Assembly: GCA_963843525.1 (NCBI GenBank)
Contig: CAWJKM010000004.1
Coordinates: 310,001 to 374,000, forward strand
DNA from: DATJPR01 sp963843525
GTDB lineage: Bacteria > Bacteroidota > Ignavibacteria > UBA10030 > UBA6906
DNA: 64,000 nucleotides
Direction of reading: 5' to 3'
Below, one piece after another: positions 34,223 to 43,229 of the stretch; the stretch's first letter is position 1; each line of letters begins with the position of its first letter. The position numbers and the translations under genes are program-made. The notes below the pieces were generated by a model that was not told the origin of the DNA, searched no databases, and was given only the letters and a program-made list of their open reading frames with translations.

Positions 34223-35503
34223 ATGAATCTCGTTTCCATCGGCATAAGCCATCTGACAGCGGGCGTTGAGGTGCGGGAGCGTATGTGGCTCTCCGATGAG
34301 GAGATACGACGCGCGGTGGCCGCGCTGAAGGAGAAATTCTTCAGCGAGGTCATGCTGGTTTCCACATGCAACCGCACCGAGCTCTACGGATTGAACGGGG
34401 TTGCACCCGTGGAACCCGAAGCCCTGAAAGAATTCCTTATCGACTTCAAAGGGGCCGGCGACACGGTGAAACCTGCGCACTTCTATGGATCGAGCGCGGA
34501 AGAATCCGTCCGTCACCTCTTTAAAGTGGCCTCCGGCGTTGATTCGCAGGTGATCGGGGACATCCAGATCCTCAATCAGGTCAAAGAAGCATTTAACCTC
34601 GCTCGGGAAGTGAGCACGATGGGTCCGGTCATGCATCGCCTGATGCAAGCGACCCTTCACGTCGGAAAACGAACACGGACGGAAACGACCATCTGCGAAG
34701 GCGCGGTGTCAGCCAGCTACGCTGCGGTCGAACTGGCGAGCAAGATCTTCGCGGATCTCTCGAAGAAGTCGGCGTTCCTGATCGGGGCGGGGGAAACCGG
34801 AGAACTCACCATGAAGCATCTGGTGGGGAAGGGGATTGGCAAAGTCCTGATCGCGAACCGGACAAAGGAGAAAGCGGAGGCCCTGACACGCGACTTCGGC
34901 GGCACTGTCATCGACTACGAAAAGATCGAAGACGCCTTGCGAATTGTCGATATCGTGATCACGTCAGTAAATTCTCCTTCGTATGTAGTTCTCCCCGACC
35001 ATGTGCATAAGGTCATGAAACAGCGGGCAAACAATCCGCTCTTTATCATCGATATCGGCGTTCCCCGTAATGTCGACCCTTCCTCCCGCAGAATTGAAAA
35101 TGTGTTCCTGTATGACATCGATGCGCTGAGTTCAATCGTTGACAGGAACTTGGAACGGAGGAAAGCGGAACTCCCCAGGGTCGAGGAAATCGTGAGTGAA
35201 GAAACCCGGGAGTTCTTCCATTGGATCGAAAACCTCTCCGTGGGACCGACGATCCAGGAATTCCGGAGCTCGCTGGAATCGATACGACTCGAGGAAGTGG
35301 AGAAGAACATCAACCGGTTCAAGCCCGAGGATCGCGAATTACTTGATCTGGTGACGAAAAGGATTGTGAACAAGATTCTCCATACTCCCACGGCCGTTTT
35401 GAAACAATCAGGCGGAGACAACGACTCGGAAGCGTTGACACGGATCAAGTCGTTGCGGGAGCTTTTCGGGATGGAAAGGGAAAAGGACCAGGATGACCGC
35501 TGA
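34223..35503 (+). CDS. hemA: Glutamyl-tRNA reductase
   Basis: 426 residues. It reduces Glu-tRNA to glutamate-1-semialdehyde with NADPH, the committed step of the C5 heme route. The N-terminal catalytic domain has nucleophile Cys49 in LVSTCNRTELYG and ISHLTAGVEVRE; the NADPH domain shows AFLIGAGETGELTMKHLVGKG and VLIANRTKEKAEAL; the C-terminal helical dimerisation domain follows. GAGAGG lies upstream, 16 bases after the hemX-like gene. The 3' end overlaps hemC by 11 bases. Confidence 0.97.
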   Translation: MNLVSIGISHLTAGVEVRERMWLSDEEIRRAVAALKEKFFSEVMLVSTCNRTELYGLNGVAPVEPEALKEFLIDFKGAGDTVKPAHFYGSSAEESVRHLFKVASGVDSQVIGDIQILNQVKEAFNLAREVSTMGPVMHRLMQATLHVGKRTRTETTICEGAVSASYAAVELASKIFADLSKKSAFLIGAGETGELTMKHLVGKGIGKVLIANRTKEKAEALTRDFGGTVIDYEKIEDALRIVDIVITSVNSPSYVVLPDHVHKVMKQRANNPLFIIDIGVPRNVDPSSRRIENVFLYDIDALSSIVDRNLERRKAELPRVEEIVSEETREFFHWIENLSVGPTIQEFRSSLESIRLEEVEKNINRFKPEDRELLDLVTKRIVNKILHTPTAVLKQSGGDNDSEALTRIKSLRELFGMEREKDQDDR

Positions 35504-36464
35504 CACCCTTCGCATTGGGACCCGGGGGAGCGAACTTGCGTTGTGGCAGGCCCGTTGGACCAGGGAGGCGTTACTCCGTCAGCATCCCTCTCTCAACGCC
35601 ACAATCGTGATTATCAAGACCACAGGCGACCGGGTGCTTGATGCCCCGCTCTCCAAGATCGGCGACAAGGGATTGTTCACGCGGGAAATAGAAAACGCAC
35701 TGCTCCAGAACAAAATTGACCTTGCGGTTCACAGCCTGAAGGATTTGCCGACAGAACTGCCACCCGGACTGCTGCTTGGAGCCATCACGGAGCGCGATGA
35801 CCCGCGGGATGTGTTCATTCCGCATCCTGCGAACACCGTCCGGTCGATCATGGAGCAGCCTTCCGGCGCCATCATCGCGACAGGGAGTCTCCGCAGAAGC
35901 TGTCAACTCCGGGCACTCCGGTCGGATTTCCAGGTGGTGGACATTCGGGGTAACCTGGTGACGCGTCTGCGGAAATTGGAGGAGTCGGACTGGAGCGGCA
36001 TGATCCTCGCGCGTGCCGGAGTAGTGCGCCTTGGATGGGAAGCAAAAATCGGGGAGGTTATCCCTGCCACATCCATTCTCCCGGCAGTGGGGCAGGGAGC
36101 TCTGGGAATTGAAATCCGATCGGGAGATCAACGGGTCAATGCGTTCGTCAGTCCTTTGAATCATGATGCTACGGAAAAGGCCGTGCTTGCCGAAAGAAGT
36201 CTCCTCCGGAGGCTTGAAGGCGGGTGTCAGGTGCCGATCGGGACCTACGCCCGTTTGGTGGCCCGCGGGGGAAGCATGAAACTCCTTATGGATGCGATGG
36301 TCGGGGCTCTTGATGGCTCCTCCGTTGTTCGCGGCCAGATTGAGGGTGATCCCGCAGCAGCGGAAGATCTCGGGGCGCGACTTGCCGAACAACTCTTGCA
36401 CGATGGCGCCGGGGAAATTCTCCGATCCATCCGTGGAGCGGGAGGCAATGTCCGCATCGCTTAA
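35493..36464 (+). CDS. hemC: Hydroxymethylbilane synthase (porphobilinogen deaminase)
   Basis: 323 residues. It joins four porphobilinogens into hydroxymethylbilane on a dipyrromethane cofactor. The N-terminus LRIGTRGSELALWQARW, the DAPLSKIGDKGLFTREIENALL segment with the catalytic Asp region, AVHSLKDLPTELPPG and RRSCQLRALRSD are all conserved. Cys245 in RRLEGGCQVPIG anchors the cofactor. The start overlaps hemA and the end overlaps hemD by 17 bases. Confidence 0.97.
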   Translation: MTADTLRIGTRGSELALWQARWTREALLRQHPSLNATIVIIKTTGDRVLDAPLSKIGDKGLFTREIENALLQNKIDLAVHSLKDLPTELPPGLLLGAITERDDPRDVFIPHPANTVRSIMEQPSGAIIATGSLRRSCQLRALRSDFQVVDIRGNLVTRLRKLEESDWSGMILARAGVVRLGWEAKIGEVIPATSILPAVGQGALGIEIRSGDQRVNAFVSPLNHDATEKAVLAERSLLRRLEGGCQVPIGTYARLVARGGSMKLLMDAMVGALDGSSVVRGQIEGDPAAAEDLGARLAEQLLHDGAGEILRSIRGAGGNVRIA

Positions 36465-37236
36465 AGGGAAAACCATTCTTATCACACGCCGGCGGGAACA
36501 GTCGGGAGAGTTGCAGGAGGGGCTGGAATCGCTGGGTGCGAAGGTCATTTTTTTCCCGACAATCCAGGTCATCCCTCCCCCGGAGTGGGTTGCCTGCGAC
36601 AGAGCCCTCCGCAATCTTGCTGCGTACGATTTGATCGTGTTTGCAAGTGTCAACGCGGTGACTTTTTTTCTTCACCGCTGTGTCGCCCTGGGAATTCCCC
36701 CCGAGACTCTTTCCCGGTGTGATCTCGCTGTGGTCGGGCGCAGAACCGGTGCTGAACTCGAACGGCTGAAACTCTCCCCACAACATCTCCCTGAGGAATA
36801 TACGGCGGCGTCACTCCTCGAGCACTTCGCGCGCATCGTCGTTGAAGGCAAACGGATTCTCATCCCTCGCGGAAACCTGGGCAGAGAAGAATTGATTGCA
36901 GGTTTGCGACGACTCGGTGCAACGGTCGACCCCGTGATTGTCTACCATACTGTGCCCGCAGATTTGTCGGGAGCCGGTGATCTGATGCTGGGGCTTGCCT
37001 CCGGCTCGATCGATGTGGTCACCTTTGCAAGCCCTTCCGCGGTGAACAACTTTGCGGGGATCCTTCCGGACGACGATCTTCGCACCCTGGCGACACAGTC
37101 ACACATCGCCGCCATCGGTCCCACGACCGCCGATGCCATCCGGAGTCTCGGCGCCGAACCCGATGTTGTCGCGAAAGATCCGTCGGCCCGTGGCCTGACA
37201 GAAGCAATAGCGTCTTTTTTCCGTGAGCGTTCATGA
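36448..37236 (+). CDS. hemD: Uroporphyrinogen-III synthase
   Basis: 262 residues from the ATG at 36448, preceded by GGGAGG; a longer frame is only overlap with hemC. HemD closes and inverts ring D to give uroporphyrinogen III. The family is poorly conserved, but ILITRRREQSGELQEGLESLGAKVIFFPTIQV, LIVFASVNAVTFF, DVVTFASPSAVNNFAGIL and IAAIGPTTADAIRSLG are the typical alternating-domain marks. It overlaps hemE by 4 bases. Confidence 0.95.
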   Translation: MSASLKGKTILITRRREQSGELQEGLESLGAKVIFFPTIQVIPPPEWVACDRALRNLAAYDLIVFASVNAVTFFLHRCVALGIPPETLSRCDLAVVGRRTGAELERLKLSPQHLPEEYTAASLLEHFARIVVEGKRILIPRGNLGREELIAGLRRLGATVDPVIVYHTVPADLSGAGDLMLGLASGSIDVVTFASPSAVNNFAGILPDDDLRTLATQSHIAAIGPTTADAIRSLGAEPDVVAKDPSARGLTEAIASFFRERS

Positions 37237-38273
37237 ACGAACTCTTTCTCCGTGCCTGCAAACGACAATCTGTCGACCGGACTCCTGTGTGGATCATGCG
37301 TCAGGCGGGGCGCTACCTCCCTGAATACCGCGAAGTGCGTGCGCGTGCCGACTTCCTCACCATGTGCCGGACCCCTGAACTTGCCGCCGAAGTGACGGTT
37401 CAGCCCGTCGACATCATTGGTGTCGATGCCGCCATCATTTTCTCGGATATTCTTGTCCTCCCTGCAGCGATGGGCCTGCCGTTCGAGATGGAAGAATCGC
37501 GCGGCCCCCGGTTCCCGAAGGCGATCCGGACGAGACGCGACGTTGAAGCACTCCGGGTTGCGGATCCGCTGCGCGACCTCCGCTACGTCCTTGACGCTAT
37601 CGAATTGTCGAAACGCATCCTCGGAGGACGGGTTCCCCTGATCGGGTTTTCCGGCGCTCCATGGACCCTTGCCACGTATATGGTGGAGGGGGGAGGGAGC
37701 AAAACGTATCAGCACATCAACAGGATGATGCTGGACGACCCTGAAACCTTCAGGATGTTGATCGAAAAGATCACCCTCTCAGTCCAACTCTATCTTGAAG
37801 CACAACTGGCGGCGGGCGCGGATGCCGTGCAGATATTTGATTCCTGGGCCGGCGTTTTGCCCCCGGACCACTTCATGAAATGGTCACTTGACCCGATTGA
37901 ACAGATCGTTTCGAAGCTTCACCGGAGCGGGCAGCCGGTCATCGTCTTCTGCAAGGGCGCCAATCACTCCCTGCGAGAACTTTCGTTCGTCGGCGCAGAT
38001 GTCATCGCGCTTGACTGGACGGTGGATATTGCCGTTGCACGGGAAGAGACAGGCGAACGGGTTGCTCTGCAGGGGAACCTCAACCCGTCATTCCTTTACG
38101 CCTCTCCGGAACGGATTCGCCACGAAGTCCGGTCGATTCTCCAGAAGTACGGACCTTCGCCCGGCCACGTGTTCAACCTCGGTCACGGGATATTCCCCGA
38201 TGTTCCCGTGGATCATGTGCGGGCCATGGTCAGGTCGGTGAAGGAAGAAAGTCGGGCCTTCCATAACAGGTAA
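37233..38273 (+). CDS. hemE: Uroporphyrinogen decarboxylase
   Basis: 346 residues. It removes four carboxyl groups from uroporphyrinogen III to give coproporphyrinogen III. Conserved marks: PVWIMRQAGRYLPEYREVRA with substrate-binding Arg residues, AAIIFSDILVLPAAMG with the catalytic Asp, GFSGAPWTLATYMVEGGGSK, IFDSWAGVLPP and FNLGHGIFPDVPVDHV. The ATG overlaps the hemD stop by 4 bases. Confidence 0.97.
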   Translation: MNELFLRACKRQSVDRTPVWIMRQAGRYLPEYREVRARADFLTMCRTPELAAEVTVQPVDIIGVDAAIIFSDILVLPAAMGLPFEMEESRGPRFPKAIRTRRDVEALRVADPLRDLRYVLDAIELSKRILGGRVPLIGFSGAPWTLATYMVEGGGSKTYQHINRMMLDDPETFRMLIEKITLSVQLYLEAQLAAGADAVQIFDSWAGVLPPDHFMKWSLDPIEQIVSKLHRSGQPVIVFCKGANHSLRELSFVGADVIALDWTVDIAVAREETGERVALQGNLNPSFLYASPERIRHEVRSILQKYGPSPGHVFNLGHGIFPDVPVDHVRAMVRSVKEESRAFHNR

Positions 38274-38282
38274 AACCAAAAA

Positions 38283-39275
38283 GTGAATTCTACGAAATCA
38301 ACTCCCCCCATCGGGGTGGTCCTTCTCCAGTTGGGCGGACCGGATTCCCTCGAAAGCGTCGAACCGTTCCTCTGCAATCTCTTTTCCGATCCCGACATCA
38401 TCGATGTACCGCTGGCGTTCCTTTTCCGCGGAGTGCTGGCAAAGACGATATCCTCCCGTCGCGCGCCCAAAGTGGTGGAGTACTACCGGAAGATTGGCGG
38501 GAGATCGCCCATCCTGCGCCTGACGACACGCCAGGCCGTGGCTCTGGAGCGGGAACTCCGGTCGAACCTGAACGTCCGGACCTTCGTCGCGATGCGGTAC
38601 TGGCACCCGATGACCGATGAAATCATCAAGGCAATCAAGCAGGAACAGATCGAGCGCGTCGTCCTACTGCCGTTGTACCCGCAGTATTCCCGTACGACCA
38701 CGGGGTCAAGCGTCAACGAGTGGAACCGCTCGCTTGAGCGTAATGATGCCACGTATCTCGGGACCGAGCTCATCACGGAATACTGCGAACATCCCCTTTA
38801 TATTCAGGCGCTGGTGCGGAATATCCGCATTGCGCTTGCGCGGGTTCCCTCCGCCGTCAGGGATCAAGTCCATCTGGTGTTCAGCGCTCATGGGACACCC
38901 GTGAAGCTGGTCCGGAGCGGGGATCCCTACCAGCAACAGGTGATCCGGACGTACCGGTCGGTAGTGCGCGAAGGAAAATTCGATCTTCCCCATCATCTGT
39001 GCTACCAGAGCAAAGTGGGGCCACAGCGATGGCTCGAACCCAGCCTGGTGAACACCGTTGACGCGCTGGGGGCGCAGAAAGTTTCTCACGTGATCGTCAT
39101 CCCGATCGCTTTCGTGTCGGATCACAGCGAGACCTTGTATGAAATCAACATGGAAGTGCGCCATCGTGCCCACCGGGCGGGAATCAAGCACTACGATATG
39201 AGCCCGGCGCTCAACACCAATCCATTCTTTATCCGGGCCCTCGCAGAACTGGTGCGGGACAAGGTGGGCGCATGA
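38283..39275 (+). CDS. hemH: Ferrochelatase
   Basis: 330 residues from a GTG at 38283 with AGG about 12 bases upstream; no better start is seen. It inserts Fe(II) into protoporphyrin IX. The N-terminus PIGVVLLQLGGPDSLESVEPFLCNLFSDP, KIGGRSPI, AMRYWHPM, LLPLYPQYSRTTTGSS, the catalytic His in SAHGTPVKLV, and SHVIVIPIAFVSDHSETLYEI are conserved. The enzyme takes protoporphyrin as substrate, matching the hemG gene that overlaps it by 4 bases. Confidence 0.96.
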   Translation: MNSTKSTPPIGVVLLQLGGPDSLESVEPFLCNLFSDPDIIDVPLAFLFRGVLAKTISSRRAPKVVEYYRKIGGRSPILRLTTRQAVALERELRSNLNVRTFVAMRYWHPMTDEIIKAIKQEQIERVVLLPLYPQYSRTTTGSSVNEWNRSLERNDATYLGTELITEYCEHPLYIQALVRNIRIALARVPSAVRDQVHLVFSAHGTPVKLVRSGDPYQQQVIRTYRSVVREGKFDLPHHLCYQSKVGPQRWLEPSLVNTVDALGAQKVSHVIVIPIAFVSDHSETLYEINMEVRHRAHRAGIKHYDMSPALNTNPFFIRALAELVRDKVGA

Positions 39276-40696
39276 CCCCACTGCCCCGCGTTCTCGTCAT
39301 CGGTGGTGGAATATCCGGTCTGAGCGCTGCGTTCTGGCTCAAACGGGCCGGCTTTCCTGTGGAAGTTCTTGAGGAGGACCCTGAAGCCGGCGGAACCATG
39401 AAAACGGTGGTCGACAACGGCTGGCTTGTCGAAATGGGTCCCAACAGCGCTCTGGAAACCACGCCGCTTTTCGAACTCATGTTCAAGGAACTGGGAATTC
39501 TCTCCGAGCGCCTCTATGCCGACGCCGCATCGGAGAACAGATATATTGTTCGCGACGGCCGGCTCCATGCACTTCCGATGAAACCTGGTGCATTTTTGAA
39601 ATCCGGCCTCTGGACGTTCGCGGGAAAACTGCGCCTGCTCAAGGAGCCGTTTGTGGGAAGAGCCCGCGATGAAGAATCTGTGGCCTCTTTTGTGGAACGT
39701 CGTCTCGGGAGGGAATTTCTCGACTATGCGATCAACCCGTTCGTGGCCGGCGTCTATGCCGGTGACCCGGCACAACTGAGTGTCCGGGCCGCATTCCCCA
39801 AGCTCTACGCCCTGGAAAGGGAGTACGGAGGACTGATCAGGGGGATGATCGGTGGGGCCCGCAAACGGAAGCGTCGTGCAGAAAAGGCGAAGGACCGCGC
39901 AACCATGTTTTCCTTCGCAAGGGGGATGCAGACGTTCCCTCGTGCGTTGAGCAGGTACATCGGTCCGGAGGTCCAGGGGGGGAACGCAGTCCGCGCACTT
40001 TCCCCGTACGGTGCAGGGGACAAGACACGATCGTTCCGCGTCACAGTAGGGAGCGGTTCCACAATGCGCGAACATCAAAGCGATCTGATCATCATCGCTA
40101 CCCCTGCTCGTGCCGCCGCGAACCTTATCGAATCATTTGCGCCGGCGGTTGCCGCCCGCCTCAGATCGATCTACTATCCTCCGGTGGCGGAAGTGTTCCT
40201 GGGATACCGGACCCCGGCAATCAAACAACCGTTGAACGGGTTCGGGTATCTCGTGCCGGCGAAGGAACATCGATCGGTCCTGGGGACAATCTGGTCGTCA
40301 TCCCTTTTTCCCTATCGTTCCCCGGAAGGACATGTTGCCCTGACCTCCTTCGTCGGCGGGTCCAGGCAACCCGAACTGACTGATCGCTCGGATGAGGAGC
40401 TTGTTGCTCTCACGCACAATGAGATCCGTTCTCTCCTCGGTGCGGAAGAGCAGCCTGTCTATCAGCGCGTGATGCGCTGGCGCCAGGCAATACCGCAGTA
40501 CAATCTGGGACACGGCAGCATCATGGATGCCGTCGGATCTCTGGAGGCAGGCCACCCCGGACTGTTTTTTTGCGCCAACTACCGCGGGGGGATCGCGGTG
40601 GGAGATTGCGTGATGAATGCAGAACGCCTCGCCGCCAGAGTGGCAAAGCACCTGGGGATCCGGTATGAACGTCCGCCGGGAGCAAGCGGGGAATGA
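39272..40696 (+). CDS. hemG: Protoporphyrinogen oxidase, FAD-dependent (HemY type)
   Basis: 474 residues. It oxidises protoporphyrinogen IX to protoporphyrin IX with O2 as acceptor. The FAD-binding N-terminus is VLVIGGGISGLSAAFWLKRAGFPVEVLEEDPEAGGTMKT, followed by GPNSALETTP, VASFVERRLGREFLDYAINPFVAGVYAGDPAQLSV, and a C-terminal FAD segment NYRGGIAVGDCV. This is the FAD-type enzyme, called HemY in Bacillus, rather than the flavodoxin-like HemG or HemJ. A tandem repeat begins 7 bases after its stop. Confidence 0.95.
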   Translation: MTPLPRVLVIGGGISGLSAAFWLKRAGFPVEVLEEDPEAGGTMKTVVDNGWLVEMGPNSALETTPLFELMFKELGILSERLYADAASENRYIVRDGRLHALPMKPGAFLKSGLWTFAGKLRLLKEPFVGRARDEESVASFVERRLGREFLDYAINPFVAGVYAGDPAQLSVRAAFPKLYALEREYGGLIRGMIGGARKRKRRAEKAKDRATMFSFARGMQTFPRALSRYIGPEVQGGNAVRALSPYGAGDKTRSFRVTVGSGSTMREHQSDLIIIATPARAAANLIESFAPAVAARLRSIYYPPVAEVFLGYRTPAIKQPLNGFGYLVPAKEHRSVLGTIWSSSLFPYRSPEGHVALTSFVGGSRQPELTDRSDEELVALTHNEIRSLLGAEEQPVYQRVMRWRQAIPQYNLGHGSIMDAVGSLEAGHPGLFFCANYRGGIAVGDCVMNAERLAARVAKHLGIRYERPPGASGE

Positions 40697-40702
40697 GAAG
40701 AC

Positions 40703-40788
40703 AGTAGGCAGGAGGCAGTAAGCAGTAGGCAGAAAGCGGTAAGAAGTAAGAAGTAAGACGTAGGAAGAAAGATGTAGACGTAGGAAGC
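40703..40788. repeat. Heptamer tandem repeat (AGTARGM-like), about 12 units
   Basis: Units of seven bases run from 40703: AGTAGGC, AGGAGGC, AGTAAGC, AGTAGGC, AGAAAGC, GGTAAGA, AGTAAGA twice, CGTAGGA, AGAAAGA, a six-base unit and CGTAGGA. On the minus strand it reads as repeated TACTGCC/TACTTCT. It lies between hemG and hemB. Copies are degenerate, mostly differing at one to three positions. Confidence 0.85.
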
Positions 40789-40863
40789 TGATGGAGGGAA
40801 AATGAAATTGGGGGAATGCGGATACAATTGAAATATGAGCAGCAAATTGCATTCTTCTTTCCG

Positions 40864-40891
40864 TTGCTCTTCATTGCGTGTTTGATATCAC
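40864..40891 (+). promoter_or_regulatory. Possible promoter for hemB-hemL
   Basis: TTGCTC (40864-40869), a 16-base spacer and TATCAC (40886-40891), followed by the SD AAGGAG at 40901-40906 and the ATG at 40912. A separate start here makes sense because the heptamer repeat splits the heme operon. Confidence 0.38.
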
Positions 40892-40911
40892 GGTTAAGGT
40901 AAGGAGTTGCC

Positions 40912-41916
40912 ATGTCATCCAAGTCGATGTTGATAGCACAATATCCGACCGCGAGGCTGCGGCGCCTGCGCATGACGGGCGTGCTGCGTTCAATGGTCCG
41001 GGAGACCGAACTCTCTCCCTCCGATTTCATCTATCCGCTCTTCGTCGTTCCCGGAAACAAATACAAGAAGGAAATCTCCTCCATGCCCGGCGTGTTTCAA
41101 ATGTCGGTCGACACCGTCGTGAAGGAGTGCGTCGAGGTAAAAGCGCTGGGGATTCCCGCGGTGATTTTCTTTGGCATCCCGCCCGAGAAGGATGAAGTGG
41201 GTTCCGGTGCGTATGATGACCACGGCATTGTGCAGGAGGCATTGCGTGCGGTGAAAAAAGAGGTGCCAGAACTCCTCCTCATTACCGATGTCTGTCTCTG
41301 TGAGTACACGTCGCATGGGCATTGTGGAATCGTCCGGGGGGAGGAAATTGTGAACGATCCTTCCGTCGAGCTTCTCGTGAAAGAAGCTCTCAGCCATGCC
41401 CGCGCGGGCGCCGACATGGTCGCGCCGTCGGACATGTTTGACGGCAGGGTGGGGGCGATTCGCCGGGGACTGGACGCGGAAGGGTTCCTCAATCTCCCGA
41501 TCATGTCGTATGCGGCAAAATATGCTTCGGGTTTCTACGGGCCATTCCGGGAGGCGGCCGAAAGCACACCGAAATTCGGCGATCGGCGTTCCCACCAGAT
41601 GGACCCTGCGAATTCAGACGAAGCACTCCGCGAAGTGGCCCAGGATATCCAGGAGGGCGCAGATATCGTCATGGTCAAGCCGGCGCTCGCATACCTTGAC
41701 GTCATCCACCGCGTGAAAGAACGGTTTGAAATGCCGACGGCAGCGTACAATGTCAGCGGTGAATATTCCCTGGTCAAGGCGGCAGAACGTGCGGGGTGGG
41801 TGGATGGAGAACGGGTGATGATGGAGATGCTTACGAGCATCAAAAGGGCGGGGGCAGATCTGATCCTGACATACTTTGCCAAGGATGCGACCAAAGTCCT
41901 CACACGCAGGAGCTGA
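40912..41916 (+). CDS. hemB: Porphobilinogen synthase (delta-aminolevulinate dehydratase)
   Basis: 334 residues. It condenses two 5-aminolevulinates into porphobilinogen. Cysteines of the zinc site are present in DVCLCEYTSHGHCGI, so the enzyme is of the zinc type. The two Schiff-base lysines are Lys203 (SYAAKYASGFYGPFREA) and Lys256 (MVKPALAYLD). YNVSGEYSL is also conserved. AAGGAG lies 5 bases before the ATG. It is followed after 3 bases by hemL. Confidence 0.97.
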   Translation: MSSKSMLIAQYPTARLRRLRMTGVLRSMVRETELSPSDFIYPLFVVPGNKYKKEISSMPGVFQMSVDTVVKECVEVKALGIPAVIFFGIPPEKDEVGSGAYDDHGIVQEALRAVKKEVPELLLITDVCLCEYTSHGHCGIVRGEEIVNDPSVELLVKEALSHARAGADMVAPSDMFDGRVGAIRRGLDAEGFLNLPIMSYAAKYASGFYGPFREAAESTPKFGDRRSHQMDPANSDEALREVAQDIQEGADIVMVKPALAYLDVIHRVKERFEMPTAAYNVSGEYSLVKAAERAGWVDGERVMMEMLTSIKRAGADLILTYFAKDATKVLTRRS

Positions 41917-41919
41917 TCG

Positions 41920-43212
41920 ATGAAATCGTCTGTGTCTGAAGGACTGTACCAACAGGCATGCCGGATGATTCCCGGGGGGGTGAACTCTCCCGTCCGTGCG
42001 TTCAAATCGGTCGGCGGCGCTCCTCTGTTTATCCGCCGGGCCTCAGGTTCCCACATATGGGATGCTGATGGCAATGAGTTTATCGATTATGTCGGTTCCT
42101 GGGGACCGCTGATCCTGGGACATGCACATCCCCGCGTGATTGAGGCGATTCAACGGGTGCTCGTGGATGGGACAAGTTTCGGCGCGCCGACGGAACTGGA
42201 AACCCGCATGGCCGGCCTTGTAACGCAATTGATGCCTTCGGTGGAGATGGTGCGCATGGTGAACTCGGGCACGGAAGCGACCATGAGCGCCATCCGCCTT
42301 GCCCGCGCCTACACGCGACGCGATATGATCGTGAAATTCGAGGGATGCTATCACGGACATGCCGACCCCTTTCTCATCAAAGCGGGCTCGGGAGCGATGA
42401 CGTTGAGCGTGCCGGACAGTCCGGGCGTCCCCGCGCCGGTGGCGCAGGGGACTCTCACGGCCACATTTAACGATATCCACTCGGTCGAGCTTCTTGTGGA
42501 GGAGAATCGGGGAAAGATCGCGGCGGTCATTGTGGAGCCCGTGGTGGGCAACATGGGATGCGTCCCTCCCCTGCCCGGTTTCCTGCAGGCGCTCAGGACG
42601 CTCTGCTCGCGCGAAAAGATCGTTCTGATCTTTGACGAGGTCATGACAGGATTCCGGGTTGCGCGCGGTGGAGCGCAGGAACTGTTCGGCATTCGTCCCG
42701 ACCTCACGACGCTGGGAAAAATCATCGGGGGCGGACTCCCCGTCGGCGCGTATGGCGGTCGACGCGATATCATGGAGCTCGTCGCGCCGGTGGGACCCGT
42801 GTATCAAGCCGGGACGCTTTCCGGGAATCCCCTCGCAATGGCGGCAGGATTTGAAACGCTGTCGATCCTTGCCGGGGAGAAGGGGTTTTACGAGAAGCTT
42901 GAAGCGAAGGCAAACGCCCTCGCCGAGGGGATCGGGAAAAATATCGCTCTTGCCGGCTACCCGCTGACGCAGAACCGCGTCGCTTCGATGTCGACCCTGT
43001 TCTTTACGGAAACGAGTGTCAAAGACTATCCGACGGCGAAAACTGCGGACACCCGACGGTTCGCACGATATTTCAGGGGAATGCTTGAACGGGGAATTTA
43101 TCTTGCACCGTCGCAGTTCGAGGCGGGGTTTATCTCCTCTGTGCATACGGCAGAGGACATCGAGCGCACGATCGTCGCAAATGCCGAATCGCTGCGTGTT
43201 GCGTTCTCCTGA
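41920..43212 (+). CDS. hemL: Glutamate-1-semialdehyde 2,1-aminomutase
   Basis: 430 residues. It turns glutamate-1-semialdehyde into 5-aminolevulinate with PLP. The N-terminus LYQQACRMIPGGVNSPVRAF, VRMVNSGTEATMSAIRLARAYT, the FDEVMTGFR Asp that contacts PLP and Lys267 in TLGKIIGGGLPVGAYGG that binds it are all present, as is QAGTLSGNPLAMAAG. It follows hemB by 3 bases and completes the C5 pathway together with hemA. Confidence 0.97.
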   Translation: MKSSVSEGLYQQACRMIPGGVNSPVRAFKSVGGAPLFIRRASGSHIWDADGNEFIDYVGSWGPLILGHAHPRVIEAIQRVLVDGTSFGAPTELETRMAGLVTQLMPSVEMVRMVNSGTEATMSAIRLARAYTRRDMIVKFEGCYHGHADPFLIKAGSGAMTLSVPDSPGVPAPVAQGTLTATFNDIHSVELLVEENRGKIAAVIVEPVVGNMGCVPPLPGFLQALRTLCSREKIVLIFDEVMTGFRVARGGAQELFGIRPDLTTLGKIIGGGLPVGAYGGRRDIMELVAPVGPVYQAGTLSGNPLAMAAGFETLSILAGEKGFYEKLEAKANALAEGIGKNIALAGYPLTQNRVASMSTLFFTETSVKDYPTAKTADTRRFARYFRGMLERGIYLAPSQFEAGFISSVHTAEDIERTIVANAESLRVAFS

Positions 43213-43229
43213 ATATCTCCGGAGGCTCC

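Noticed and set aside
40703..40788. CRISPR array
   Set aside because: The units are 7 bases long, degenerate and lack spacers; no cas gene is in the window.
40298..40852. 184-codon minus-strand frame reading LLLTSYRFLPTAYCLLPT
   Set aside because: This is a translation of the heptamer repeat joined to antisense hemG; such repeat-born frames are annotation artefacts.
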